Origin: Bacteroidales bacterium
Lineage (GTDB): Bacteria > Bacteroidota > Bacteroidia > Bacteroidales > Paludibacteraceae
Length of the DNA: 14,877 nt
Direction: 5' to 3'
Assembly: GCA_900766775.1 (NCBI GenBank)
Contig: CAAFXN010000024.1
Span: 1-14,877, forward strand
In this document: piece by piece, positions 1 to 8,706 of the stretch
How the letters are laid out: the number at the start of each line of letters is the position of its first letter
Position numbering within the stretch: position 1 is the first letter of the stretch
Program-made: the position numbers and the translations under genes
Notes under the pieces: generated by a model
What the model was told of the DNA's origin: nothing
Database searches by the model: none
Seen by the model: the letters and a program-made list of their open reading frames with translations, nothing else

Positions 1-3000
1 AACGACATCTCCGTGGACGTTCTGCCATCCTTCCTCAGGTTCTTGCGGCTCGTCGGGGTCGGTGAAACTTGCCCCGCCGAAATGGCTGAACATAAAGTCG
101 TCGAAGAAAGCGATGTAGCCATAGTCGTTCGCACAGTGCACCAGTGCCACATAGATATCTTGCCCCTTGAACTCGCTCAGGTCGATGGTGTATTGGTACC
201 ACTTGGCGTCGTTCTTGCTGATTTGTTTGCGTGTTCCCACCTGCTTGAAGGAATCGATGTTGTCATCGGTGGTGCTGACCCAAATCTCAAAATAGTGGGG
301 TTTGAAGTCGTTGTACTCGTCGTCCGTGCCGTAACTCTTTCCCCAGAAACTGAAGGTCGATTGTTCCGTGGCGGTGAGTTTGGGCGAGATAACCCAGTCG
401 CTGCTATAGTTGTCTCCGCTTCCGTAGGGTGCGCTTGCGCTCAGCACTTGGTTGCCCGAGATAGGATAGACGTTGCGCCAGTCGCTGTGGTCGGCATCTA
501 CGTTGATGACGCAGTAGGCGTATGCTGTCCCTTCGTTGGGCCAGTTGATACCCATGCTGCCGCAGTTGGCGTAGTGGTCATTGTCGTAGGTGGTGAGTCC
601 CATCGGGTTAAGCGTGCCGTGCTCGTCTTGGTCGAAGTTGTAGTAGAGCATGTCGGAAGCCAGAGAGGTGAAACTGAGCGGCAACTCCACCGATTGGTTG
701 TTGGTGAAAGTTACCACCAGCGTATCGGCATAGTCGCCGGGCGTCAGGCTGTCGGCGTATGCGCGCAGGGTGAAGGGAACCACGCTGTTCGGCTGGATGG
801 TAGTGCCCGTCTCCAAGTCGCAAGTGAAGTTGTCGATGCTGTTCTCCACGCGGCTGACGGTCAGCGGCTCAATACCTCCGTTGACGAGAGTGAACGTCTT
901 GCCGGAACTGAGGTGGCAGCCATAGTTAATCATGCCTGCAGCCCACTCGGTAGCATTGAAATAAGCCATCACGCCCGATTTGCTCTCGATAGCGATGTTG
1001 TCCAGCGAGACGCCGCGCCATTTGATGCTGCGTTTCAGGCTGTAGCGCCAGCGGAGGGTGATGAGTTTGCCTTTGTACGCACTCAGGTCGAAGACCTCGC
1101 GGTTGTAGTACTCGCTCTCCATGCTGATGAGTCCCAGTGTATGCCACTCGTCGTCCACGTATATCTCGATGAAGCCTGCGTCAATGTCGTCCGGCTCGGT
1201 GGTATTGTTCACAGCCGAACCCGTCGTCTCCTGCGAGAGGGTTACGCCGTTGCCCCAGAAGAAGGACAACTGCATCTCATCGTTCGCGGGCAGTTGAATC
1301 TCGGGCGACAGCAGCGAGGTCTCCGTGTTGTCGGTACTGCCGAAAGCCAACATCTTGTGCTTGCCCTCGTAGGTGTACATATTGGCGATTTCCCAGCGTG
1401 TGTAGTTCTCGCGCTCAATCTCCCATCCCATAGGCGCGTTGCCGACGGGTTCCTCAAAGCCCTCGAACCACGGGAAAGTCTTGACGGTCTGGTCCTCCAT
1501 CGTGGTGAAGCACCATACGGGGGCGTCTTGTGTCTCGCCGTGCTCGCTGATGGCTACCACTTGCCAGAAATAGGTGGTGTTACACTCGAGTCGCGGCGCT
1601 TTGGTGCTCAACTCGGTCGTCTCGCGTCCGCTGATGATATTCCAGTTGCCTGCCTCGGTACCCATGTGGACGCGGTATTTGGTGGCAAACTGCACCTCTG
1701 TCCACGAGAGCAACGGCTGACGGTTGGTGATGTTGGTCGCGCTGTCGGCGGGGGCTACGGGCGTAGAAGCCGCGGGGGCGTCTTTGGCACCGTAGAGCGG
1801 GGGCAGAACGACGTCGTCGAGATAGAGCACGCTGAACTCATAGTTGTCGATGTTCTCATAGTCCAACTCGTCTTCCATCAGGTACCCCCAGCGGATGTAG
1901 CAGTTGTCGGATTTCACGCCCGAGATGGTGTATTTGTACCGAACGCGCTCGTTGTAGGCTTTCAGGGTATCTTGGTTGAAGATGGTGTCCCAGTTTTGTC
2001 CGCCGTCTTGCGAGAACTCAATGAGGAACCAACTGTCGGGCGTGTCGTAGCCGTTGTCGATGACTTGTCCGTACTGCTCGTAGAAATCGAACGTTACTTC
2101 ATAGGTCCCTCCGTCGCTGACGTCAATTCGCGGCGAGGTCAACCACGACTCGCCTGCCGTTACGTTCACGCCACCCATCGCGCAACGATTGCCGGAGAAA
2201 CTGCTGTTGGAAGCGCGCCATGCCTCGCCCGAGGTAGTCCATCCTGCGGGCACCCACGGACCCTCGAAACCTTGGTAGGTGTATCCTTCCGGAATAACAA
2301 TCTTGGAACCGCTAAGGGCTACCTGTACGTCGCCGCCGTTGGTGCGGATAGTCATGGTTACGTTACCTTTGCCCAGCAGGGTAGGGGTGTAGAGCACTTG
2401 GTAACCGATAGACTCGTTCTTCTTCGCCTTGACAGCACCGGGAACGAGCGTGCAACTGAAGTCGCTACCTTCCAATCCTTCTACCGAAATCACTTCCAGT
2501 TCGCCTATGCCCACATTCGTGATTTGCATTTTCTCGCTAATGCTTGCCGTGCCTATGTAGGTTGACATAAAGGTGTATGCCGTCTGGGTGGTCTCCGCGA
2601 TGGGAGCAGTCAGAGGTGTCCACTCCCTGACCGTAACGTCGTCAATAGAGACGGAGTTGCCGCCGTAGCCGGGGTCGTCCTCATCGCCGCCGTCCGTGAA
2701 GAGCGCCCACTCGTGGTAGTGGAAACCAATCTGGATGGTCTTGCCTTTGTAGGCGCTGAGGTCCACAACAGAGTGGTTGGTGCTCCAGCCTGCCCAGGGC
2801 CACTTGACGCCGCTCTTCTCAACGGTCTCTTGGTCAGCAAGGTCCAAAATGGTTTGCCAATCTTCTGTCCCTGCCTCTTTCACCTTGACATACATCGTGT
2901 AGTTGCCCGTGCCGCCCTTCTGGATGTTGACGGAGGCGTTTCCCCAGATGAAGTCGAGGCAGTAGCCGTCGGCTGCTGTGTTCGACAGACTGATTTCCGG

Positions 3001-3279
3001 CGTGATGAGCCATTCGTCGTTGGGGTGCTCGTTGTAGTTCCACGCACCCGCACGAGGACTCCACTTGCCGGACAACTTGCCGCTTTGACTGTACTCGTTT
3101 ACCCACTTGTCGCGGCTATTGGGGTCTTCGTCTTCAATCACGCTCCAGCCGCGAGACGTGAAGGCTTCGCTGCCGTCTTCGTCCCAATACTCGAAGTCGG
3201 CGAAGAACACGGTTTGCTCCTGAGCTACCAATGCTGTGCAGAACATCAGCAGGATAGCAAAAATGGATACTTTCTTCAT
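1..3279 (-). CDS. Large secreted multi-domain choice-of-anchor J / Fn3 adhesin-like protein, C-terminus beyond window
   Basis: An open frame of 1093 codons runs from the ATG at 3279 to base 1 with no stop, so the C-terminus lies outside the window. The start MKKVSIFAILLMFCTALVAQ is a signal peptide, cleaved near residue 20. I see four jelly-roll modules of the choice-of-anchor J / Cleaved_Adhesin type, with the usual FE/DFE opening, W-x-[IT]-SP-x-[IL] strand and closing DD/DN: about residues 26-215, 333-490, 607-762 and 880-1065. Between them are Ig-like segments (about 225-325 and 775-875) and a fibronectin III-like segment (about 510-595, with LLSWTEV and TTYFWQV). Modules of this kind make up the haemagglutinin/adhesin domains of Porphyromonas gingivalis gingipains and HagA. 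No catalytic domain is visible. It lies 24 bases after the previous gene and is probably the last of three co-transcribed genes. A T9SS tail is expected but cannot be seen here. Ligand unknown. Confidence 0.9.
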   Translation of the reverse strand, partial: MKKVSIFAILLMFCTALVAQEQTVFFADFEYWDEDGSEAFTSRGWSVIEDEDPNSRDKWVNEYSQSGKLSGKWSPRAGAWNYNEHPNDEWLITPEISLSNTAADGYCLDFIWGNASVNIQKGGTGNYTMYVKVKEAGTEDWQTILDLADQETVEKSGVKWPWAGWSTNHSVVDLSAYKGKTIQIGFHYHEWALFTDGGDEDDPGYGGNSVSIDDVTVREWTPLTAPIAETTQTAYTFMSTYIGTASISEKMQITNVGIGELEVISVEGLEGSDFSCTLVPGAVKAKKNESIGYQVLYTPTLLGKGNVTMTIRTNGGDVQVALSGSKIVIPEGYTYQGFEGPWVPAGWTTSGEAWRASNSSFSGNRCAMGGVNVTAGESWLTSPRIDVSDGGTYEVTFDFYEQYGQVIDNGYDTPDSWFLIEFSQDGGQNWDTIFNQDTLKAYNERVRYKYTISGVKSDNCYIRWGYLMEDELDYENIDNYEFSVLYLDDVVLPPLYGAKDAPAASTPVAPADSATNITNRQPLLSWTEVQFATKYRVHMGTEAGNWNIISGRETTELSTKAPRLECNTTYFWQVVAISEHGETQDAPVWCFTTMEDQTVKTFPWFEGFEEPVGNAPMGWEIERENYTRWEIANMYTYEGKHKMLAFGSTDNTETSLLSPEIQLPANDEMQLSFFWGNGVTLSQETTGSAVNNTTEPDDIDAGFIEIYVDDEWHTLGLISMESEYYNREVFDLSAYKGKLITLRWRYSLKRSIKWRGVSLDNIAIESKSGVMAYFNATEWAAGMINYGCHLSSGKTFTLVNGGIEPLTVSRVENSIDNFTCDLETGTTIQPNSVVPFTLRAYADSLTPGDYADTLVVTFTNNQSVELPLSFTSLASDMLYYNFDQDEHGTLNPMGLTTYDNDHYANCGSMGINWPNEGTAYAYCVINVDADHSDWRNVYPISGNQVLSASAPYGSGDNYSSDWVISPKLTATEQSTFSFWGKSYGTDDEYNDFKPHYFEIWVSTTDDNIDSFKQVGTRKQISKNDAKWYQYTIDLSEFKGQDIYVALVHCANDYGYIAFFDDFMFSHFGGASFTDPDEPQEPEEGWQNVHGDVV

Positions 3280-3303
3280 TGTTTTATTTATTATTAAGTT
3301 TTT

Positions 3304-5685
3304 TTATAATTGGTTGCCAAGTATATCATAGTATGTCTGCCCTCGGCGGATGATAAGCCTGTTGTGGTGCAGATATTTTACCACCGAAGACTCCGTGCTG
3401 ACATGGCGAATGGCTGTGGCAGACACATCAAACTCAAGAGTAACTTTCTCCGACCGACCGCTACGGTATATAGCCTGCACGGCAACAGTATGCTTACCGA
3501 TGCTCAAAGTGCCCAACTCGAATTGTGTCTGTTCAGTCTGCCCCAAAAACTTGTTGTCCAGATACACTTCGTAGCGGGCATTGCCCACATCTTCTCCCTC
3601 TGTATCAGTACTCGTTCGAGGACCGATGTAGATATCATCCACTTGGGCGAACCACTTATCTCGGGAGACATAGTGGAACGCCAATTCTATCGTGCTCTCC
3701 GCATAGTCTGCCAGCGGCATCTCGTATTGTGTCCACTCTCCGTTCTCAAATACTTGTTGCCCCAGCGAGATAAAGTCGTCGGTAGCAGTGCCGCTCTTGC
3801 GCACCATCAGTTCAACTGTCTCGGGGTATTGCTCGCTGTATGCTTTTCCCCAATAACGTACCACCCAGTCGTGCCCAATCTCCAGCGGCTTGCTAATCAA
3901 CCAGTCGTCGGCTTGCCCGCCTTGCGGGCTGAAGAAGACTACATATTGGACACCGTCGTGCGCTAAGAAATAGGTATCGGCGTCAACAGCCGGGGTAGTC
4001 TCATAAGGATTGAAAATCATAGCCGACGATTTCCCGCTGAAACCGAAATCACCCATTTGGATGGTAGCACCCCCCAAGCCGATGGCATAGTTAACACCGG
4101 TATCAAGGTCAAGCGTAGTCCAGTTGTCGAAATGTTGCGTGAAGGGCGCGTATTCTTCAAAACTCTCGTGGCACCCCAAATCGCGATTCCATAGCAAGAC
4201 CCCATTGCATACCGTGTCTCTGCGGGTAATATCTACATAAAGGTTATAGGGGCGTATGATGCGCTCAATTAGGGTAATGTGAACGGTGGTGTCTTGGGTC
4301 AGCGTAATGGGGGCTTGCAAAGGCAGGAAATAGGGTTTCTCCATGCTGATGGTGTACCCTCCCAATGGCAGTTGTTTCCAATAGCAGGCGCCGTCGGTTA
4401 GGTTTTGCTGATACTGCGCATGGGTGCTGTCGTGGCTCAGCAGCAAGGGGATATTTCCAATGGTCTCGCCATTGTTAGTCTCCACTTCTATCCTGAGGGC
4501 GGCATAGCTGGTGTCGCTTGGTATATCAAATTCTGTCCAGACAGTGTCGGTATGCGAATAGCGATAAGACGAATATACACCGAATCGATGCCTGCCTGCC
4601 GGTAGTGCCTCGGTGAGAAACTCGCTCACAGAGGTCGTACCTGCTGAGTCTCCGTCTATTAGGACAATATGCCTCTCGTATTCGTTGAGCGGTTCACCTG
4701 CACTCTCTGATGGACCTACATAGCAGTCGTCTATCATCAACATAAAGGTCTGCTCCGAGACATAGTTAATACAGATATATACATCCTGCCCCGCGTACTC
4801 CGACAACGAGTACTGTATACGTTGCCAATCGCGGTAGTCCACGGTCTGGTAATTGCCCGTAGTGAGCCAAATGAAGTCCGAAGGGGCGTGAGTCGATCCC
4901 TCCGGCGGATTTACCGCAACACCAACTCGAAAACGCTCATTGTAGCGGTCAGCGGCTTTTGCCATGAAGCGAAGAACAAAATCGCGACCAATATGCAGGC
5001 GCGGAGATATCAGATAATCATCATTGGGTGCGCCATTGGCGGTGGTGATGAATGCTACATATTGAGCACCCGAGTAGGGACGCAACACGGGGTAATCATA
5101 CCATACGCTGGGCTCGATGGTCAGCGGATTGAAGATAGTGGCGTACTGCTCCAATTGGGCATTGGGATACGAGCCCTGAATCTGAGCCGTGGGAGCATGA
5201 TCTCCGTCAATACCCGTCCAAGGAGCAAAATTGATGGCGAATGCTTCGTAGGACTCAAAGTCATCTTCCAGCACGGGGAGTTCTCTATTCCATGTCAGCA
5301 GAACGGCACTACTACCTTCTCGCGCATGGTGCACCAAGGTGGCACGAAGCGCATAGGGCTGGCGCGTCTGCTCGCCAAGAAGCACTTCATGGTACATGTT
5401 CGGACTAACTTCTATTGTATCCACCCTGCGCTCCAAGCCTATTTCTGTGCCGTTTATGGTCAGGATGTTCGTGGTGGTCAGCACATTGGTGAACATGACT
5501 TCGGAACTTTCCGTGATGACTTTCTCCGGATACACCAAACCATACTCTTCGTTCGACAAACTTACCTTCACGCCCGCCGCACTATTGCCTGCTGCCGGAA
5601 CAACATGCACAGTCAGCGTCGTGGCGGTTTGTGCCATGAGCGTGGTTGTCAAAAAGACGAATATGCTGACACAAAAAGACCTCAT
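3304..5685 (-). CDS. Secreted choice-of-anchor J protein with duplicated modules and a short T9SS-like tail
   Basis: A 793-residue protein. I place the start at the ATG at 5685 because it opens a good signal peptide (MRSFCVSIFVFLTTTLMAQ). The frame stays open to 5892, but that stretch only translates the repeat at 5689-5737 and the end of the neighbouring gene. The protein looks like two copies of one module: a carboxypeptidase-regulatory-like beta domain (about 22-95; 395-460), a strand VLL(T)WNR, a Cleaved_Adhesin jelly roll (about 135-325 closing with DDCYVGP; about 500-685 closing with DDIYIGP), and an Ig/Fn3-like domain (330-390; 690-745). The last ~25 residues contain RLIIRRGQTYYDILG, matching the end of the upstream protein, so I read it as a short sorting tail. 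Probably surface-exposed or secreted and non-catalytic. Ligand unknown. Confidence 0.88.
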   Translation of the reverse strand: MRSFCVSIFVFLTTTLMAQTATTLTVHVVPAAGNSAAGVKVSLSNEEYGLVYPEKVITESSEVMFTNVLTTTNILTINGTEIGLERRVDTIEVSPNMYHEVLLGEQTRQPYALRATLVHHAREGSSAVLLTWNRELPVLEDDFESYEAFAINFAPWTGIDGDHAPTAQIQGSYPNAQLEQYATIFNPLTIEPSVWYDYPVLRPYSGAQYVAFITTANGAPNDDYLISPRLHIGRDFVLRFMAKAADRYNERFRVGVAVNPPEGSTHAPSDFIWLTTGNYQTVDYRDWQRIQYSLSEYAGQDVYICINYVSEQTFMLMIDDCYVGPSESAGEPLNEYERHIVLIDGDSAGTTSVSEFLTEALPAGRHRFGVYSSYRYSHTDTVWTEFDIPSDTSYAALRIEVETNNGETIGNIPLLLSHDSTHAQYQQNLTDGACYWKQLPLGGYTISMEKPYFLPLQAPITLTQDTTVHITLIERIIRPYNLYVDITRRDTVCNGVLLWNRDLGCHESFEEYAPFTQHFDNWTTLDLDTGVNYAIGLGGATIQMGDFGFSGKSSAMIFNPYETTPAVDADTYFLAHDGVQYVVFFSPQGGQADDWLISKPLEIGHDWVVRYWGKAYSEQYPETVELMVRKSGTATDDFISLGQQVFENGEWTQYEMPLADYAESTIELAFHYVSRDKWFAQVDDIYIGPRTSTDTEGEDVGNARYEVYLDNKFLGQTEQTQFELGTLSIGKHTVAVQAIYRSGRSEKVTLEFDVSATAIRHVSTESSVVKYLHHNRLIIRRGQTYYDILGNQL

Positions 5686-5688
5686 AAT

Positions 5689-5737
5689 CTTCAAATCGTA
5701 AATCGTCAATCGTAAATTGTAAATCGTAAATCGTAAA
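5689..5737. repeat. Heptanucleotide tandem repeat at a gene junction
   Basis: Six clean 7-base units (TCGTAAA, with variants TCGTCAA and TTGTAAA) run from 5696 to 5737, plus a degenerate CTTCAAA at 5689. Read on the minus strand the unit is TTTACGA. The array fills nearly the whole gap between the stop of the 5742-8594 gene and the ATG at 5685, ending three bases before that start. It may affect translation of the next gene or be a neutral spacer. Confidence 0.9.
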
Positions 5738-5741
5738 ATAA

Positions 5742-8594
5742 TTAGTGTATTCTCCGACCGTCTATGCTGAAGAGTTGCTCGCCGCGTCGGATGTAGAGTT
5801 GTCCGTTCTGGATAACTTTGCTTGCGCAAGGCTCTGCAACATGGATGGCGTTGTTGGTCGTCTCTTGTTGGGGGGTGGGTAAGCCAATCCATACAACGGG
5901 CATAGAGGAGGAAGGCATTGCCGTGATGGTCGTGGAGTAGTTGGCATGGTGCTCCAGCAGGCTGTTCGCTACGGTCTCACACGCGAAATATACCTTGCCG
6001 GTAACCATTTGGTCTGCTGCCATAAAGACTACACGGAGGTTGCTGTTGTTGGTGCGGATAAACGGTTCTGAGAATTGGAATGTTATGAGCGAGTGATACT
6101 TGGCAGAACCATCCACGGGATACAGCGTGTTGGCGTCGTACACCTTGGTCATCGTGCTCACATCGCAGAAGCCGGCAACAGAGTCTATCGCAGCGTCGTC
6201 TGTCTCGCTCAGGTAGATGGTCGTGGTGTTGCTGATTTCTTTCTCTTGGTTGTAGAACGGCAGCGAGATAGAGCAGATAGTGTCCGCTCCTTCCAGTTGG
6301 GCGGCTGTATAGACCCACTCGGTCTGGCTGACACGATAGTTCAGGTTCAGCGGAGCCGTGTTGCTCATGCTCTGTTCCTCGGCAGTGAGGAGGTGGCGTA
6401 TAGGCAACGATACATCTATCGTCTTTGTGTACTCCGCAATCACCTCATCGCCCACCAGAATCTCGGCTATGATGGTTTGTGCACCGGCGTGTTTGGGGGT
6501 GAACCGCAGGGCGAACGTGTCGATAGCCATTGGCTCAATAGCCGACCGCGCAGGAGTGGACAACACTTCGTCCTCACAACGCAGTTGCACCTTGTAGTCG
6601 CGCTTGGTATAGGCTTTATCCAGCATGTTGCGAACAATGAAATCGGCGTAATAGACCTCATCTTGTACGCTGCGCGTCGGACCGTCATACTGCACGTAAA
6701 AATCATGCGTAATCTCGGCAAGGCTGCCACCCGCCACATAGTCTATTAGGGCATAGCCCGAGCCGAAGGCCACGTACCAATCGCCCGCCGGAATCTGGAT
6801 GCTGTACGGCTGGCAGTATTTTTCCGTAACGGACGCAAGCGACTGTCTCTTCGGGTCATATCCTTCTAAATACCAGTCCTGTACGAGGGCGGTATCCACA
6901 CCCTGCTCGGCTGCCTCATCCTTGCTCCCTAAGAAACCTACCACTTGCCAATTGCGACGGTTGGTGGAAACCAGTACTTTCAGGAATACATCGCTTGCCT
7001 TCGTGCGAGGTTGAGCGCAGACGAGGAACGACTGTCCCTCTTCAAAATGTAGTTTGGGAGAGATGAGGTAACTGTCGCTGTTTTCGCGCAGTCCGTTCTC
7101 GGCGTACGTGTTGTTGGAAGCAGAGTTGAAGCCCCAATGGCTGCCTTCTAAGTTCAGCCATCCGGGTTGGCACCAGTCCTCAGGCACCGTCAGGTAATAG
7201 TCAAATGGCTCCATATATTGGGTGGTGTCATACACGGTGATATGAATGTCTTGACTGTGCAACGTCAGCACATTTCCTTGATTGTCTGCAAAATAGAAGT
7301 CCAGAGTGCCCGTATGCGCGCCCGGCGTGTTGAAGACGACCGTCAGCATCGTATCCGTTCCCACGGGAATTTGGAAGGGGAATGTCGTCGCCTGACCGCC
7401 TAACGCATAGCCCGTGCCGGGGATAGTGCTCACAATGCTGTCTATCACCACGGGGCTGCCGCCGCGGCTTTTCATCTTCAGTTCCACGCGCGCGGGCGCT
7501 CCTTGTAGACCGGCGTAGGTGGCGTAGTCGCTGATATTCTCCGTCTTCGTCGTGTTAAAGACGTACAACTTTGGCAGCAATGATTTAATGGTGAACCACG
7601 GTGTCTGTGCATATACGCTGTTGTCGCTGGTCGAGAGCCCGATACCCACCAATTTCGGTACCGCCCGCAGTGCCGTCCGTTGGTCCTGCTGCGTATTCAC
7701 CATGCTCATCACCACCTCTACGGGGATGGTTATGGTGTCATTGGGGGCGCATGTCTTGCTGACGGCTATCTCCGTCTCGGGAATGGTTATCTGACTGGAA
7801 CTTTGCGACACGATGGTTACGCTGTAGTTCTCATCGCTCGGATTCAAGGTTACGTTGCCTTGATTCGTCAGCGTCAGCATGCCATGGAAAGCGGATTGCC
7901 CGTTCTCGTCGGGAAAGAAAGGCGAGGCGTCTTCGCTCTTGAAGTTGTCTATCTCAAACTTCACGCACCGAAGGTCCCTGTTCTCTGGCATGAGATAGGC
8001 GTCTGCACACAGATTGTCCATGCCGACATAACTGAGTTGAATCCCGACAAACATATACTCATCGCCAATCTCCCCGCTGCACGATATCCAGCACGCTTCG
8101 GTCAGCCGCTCCGATTCAGCAGGCAGTGAGGTGAACTTATGTTCTAAGAATGGGTCCTCGTCAAACACAACGGCGTCCCCCTCCTGATGACCGAGGTAGA
8201 GACGAATCCAGCATTTGCCCGTAGCCAAATTGTTTTTGACGTAGTAATTACTGGTCCCTTGTGGCTTCACATGGAACGAAATCCTACCTTTCAGTTGAGG
8301 GGTAATCAGCAGAGTGGGCGTTTCTACCGACTCGGCGGTGTAAGCACTGTTGCAATAGATAAAAGTGCTGTCAATAGCATTTTTAATACTGGTGCTGTAG
8401 GTCTTTGCGGGGCTGCCGTTCTGCCAACCCCAGCCTAAACCCATGGCGCTGACGGTGCTTATGGAAGTAAACTCCTCCTTAAAATCAGAGAACTCGATGT
8501 ATCCATCCGGTGCTTGTGCCGCTACATATCCCGTCAGGGAAGGACAAGCAAGACTCAGACTCATCACGGCGAGAAAAAGTACTTTTGTTTTCAT
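5742..8594 (-). CDS. Secreted Ig-like / choice-of-anchor J protein with short T9SS-like tail, first gene of the adhesin operon
   Basis: A 950-residue protein starting MKTKVLFLAVMSLSLACPSL, a signal peptide cleaved near residue 26. Residues 30-220 form a beta-rich N-terminal domain that looks like a diverged jelly roll (LLITPQLKGRISFHV, later VKFEIDNF). About 235-460 are Ig-like segments with repeated PVEVV and VPVGTDTMLTVVF strand patterns. A choice-of-anchor J domain spans about 465-635 (W-GFNSASN, SYLISPKLHF). About 640-730 is another Ig-like segment, then a further beta-domain. The end, NGQLYIRRGEQLFSIDG, resembles the last strands of Bacteroidales T9SS sorting domains and matches the neighbour at 3304-5685. 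It has its own promoter at 8771-8802 and a long structured leader. The ATG at 8594 is the only start that gives a signal peptide. Specific function not recognised. Confidence 0.9.
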   Translation of the reverse strand: MKTKVLFLAVMSLSLACPSLTGYVAAQAPDGYIEFSDFKEEFTSISTVSAMGLGWGWQNGSPAKTYSTSIKNAIDSTFIYCNSAYTAESVETPTLLITPQLKGRISFHVKPQGTSNYYVKNNLATGKCWIRLYLGHQEGDAVVFDEDPFLEHKFTSLPAESERLTEACWISCSGEIGDEYMFVGIQLSYVGMDNLCADAYLMPENRDLRCVKFEIDNFKSEDASPFFPDENGQSAFHGMLTLTNQGNVTLNPSDENYSVTIVSQSSSQITIPETEIAVSKTCAPNDTITIPVEVVMSMVNTQQDQRTALRAVPKLVGIGLSTSDNSVYAQTPWFTIKSLLPKLYVFNTTKTENISDYATYAGLQGAPARVELKMKSRGGSPVVIDSIVSTIPGTGYALGGQATTFPFQIPVGTDTMLTVVFNTPGAHTGTLDFYFADNQGNVLTLHSQDIHITVYDTTQYMEPFDYYLTVPEDWCQPGWLNLEGSHWGFNSASNNTYAENGLRENSDSYLISPKLHFEEGQSFLVCAQPRTKASDVFLKVLVSTNRRNWQVVGFLGSKDEAAEQGVDTALVQDWYLEGYDPKRQSLASVTEKYCQPYSIQIPAGDWYVAFGSGYALIDYVAGGSLAEITHDFYVQYDGPTRSVQDEVYYADFIVRNMLDKAYTKRDYKVQLRCEDEVLSTPARSAIEPMAIDTFALRFTPKHAGAQTIIAEILVGDEVIAEYTKTIDVSLPIRHLLTAEEQSMSNTAPLNLNYRVSQTEWVYTAAQLEGADTICSISLPFYNQEKEISNTTTIYLSETDDAAIDSVAGFCDVSTMTKVYDANTLYPVDGSAKYHSLITFQFSEPFIRTNNSNLRVVFMAADQMVTGKVYFACETVANSLLEHHANYSTTITAMPSSSMPVVWIGLPTPQQETTNNAIHVAEPCASKVIQNGQLYIRRGEQLFSIDGRRIH

Positions 8595-8620
8595 AGGCTG
8601 GTATGTATTTTTTTCTTTTT

Positions 8621-8662
8621 AATAAACAAAAACGATAGTTTAAACGGTCGTTTAAACTGACA
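8621..8662 (-). promoter_or_regulatory. Promoter-proximal palindrome copy near the start codon, followed by a U-tract (possible attenuator hairpin)
   Basis: A 30-base imperfect palindrome is centred at 8647/8648, with core GTTTAAACG on one arm. On the transcript strand it is followed at once by TTTTTGTTTATT (rc of 8621-8632), so hairpin plus U-run resembles a weak intrinsic terminator 40-70 nt before the ATG at 8594. The stem is AU-rich, so termination strength is uncertain. It could instead be a DNA operator for a dimeric repressor. Confidence 0.5.
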
Positions 8663-8689
8663 TTTTTTTCATGGTATTTTGCCCTTCAT
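8652..8689 (-). other. Two tiny overlapping leader reading frames (speculative)
   Basis: Between the palindromes, the transcript carries AUG at 8689 (MKGKIP, stop 8671-8669) and, overlapping by AUGA, AUG at 8672 (MKKMSV, stop 8654-8652). The second frame ends inside the palindrome near the start codon, so a translating ribosome would cover half of that hairpin. Six-codon frames arise often by chance. Confidence 0.2.
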
Positions 8690-8706
8690 TTATGCTTTCC
8701 AAACCG

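Noticed and set aside
13..2565. 850-codon open frame on the plus strand
   Set aside because: It is antisense to the partial adhesin gene (1-3279), whose minus-strand translation has a signal peptide and clear jelly-roll modules. The plus translation is rich in Val, Arg and His with no recognisable motif.
2713..3297. 194-codon plus-strand frame
   Set aside because: Also antisense to the adhesin gene, with no domain or promoter.
5686..5892. N-terminal extension of the 3304-5685 gene to an ATG at 5892
   Set aside because: The extension would overlap the upstream gene by about 150 bases, translates the heptad repeat, and would bury a good signal peptide.
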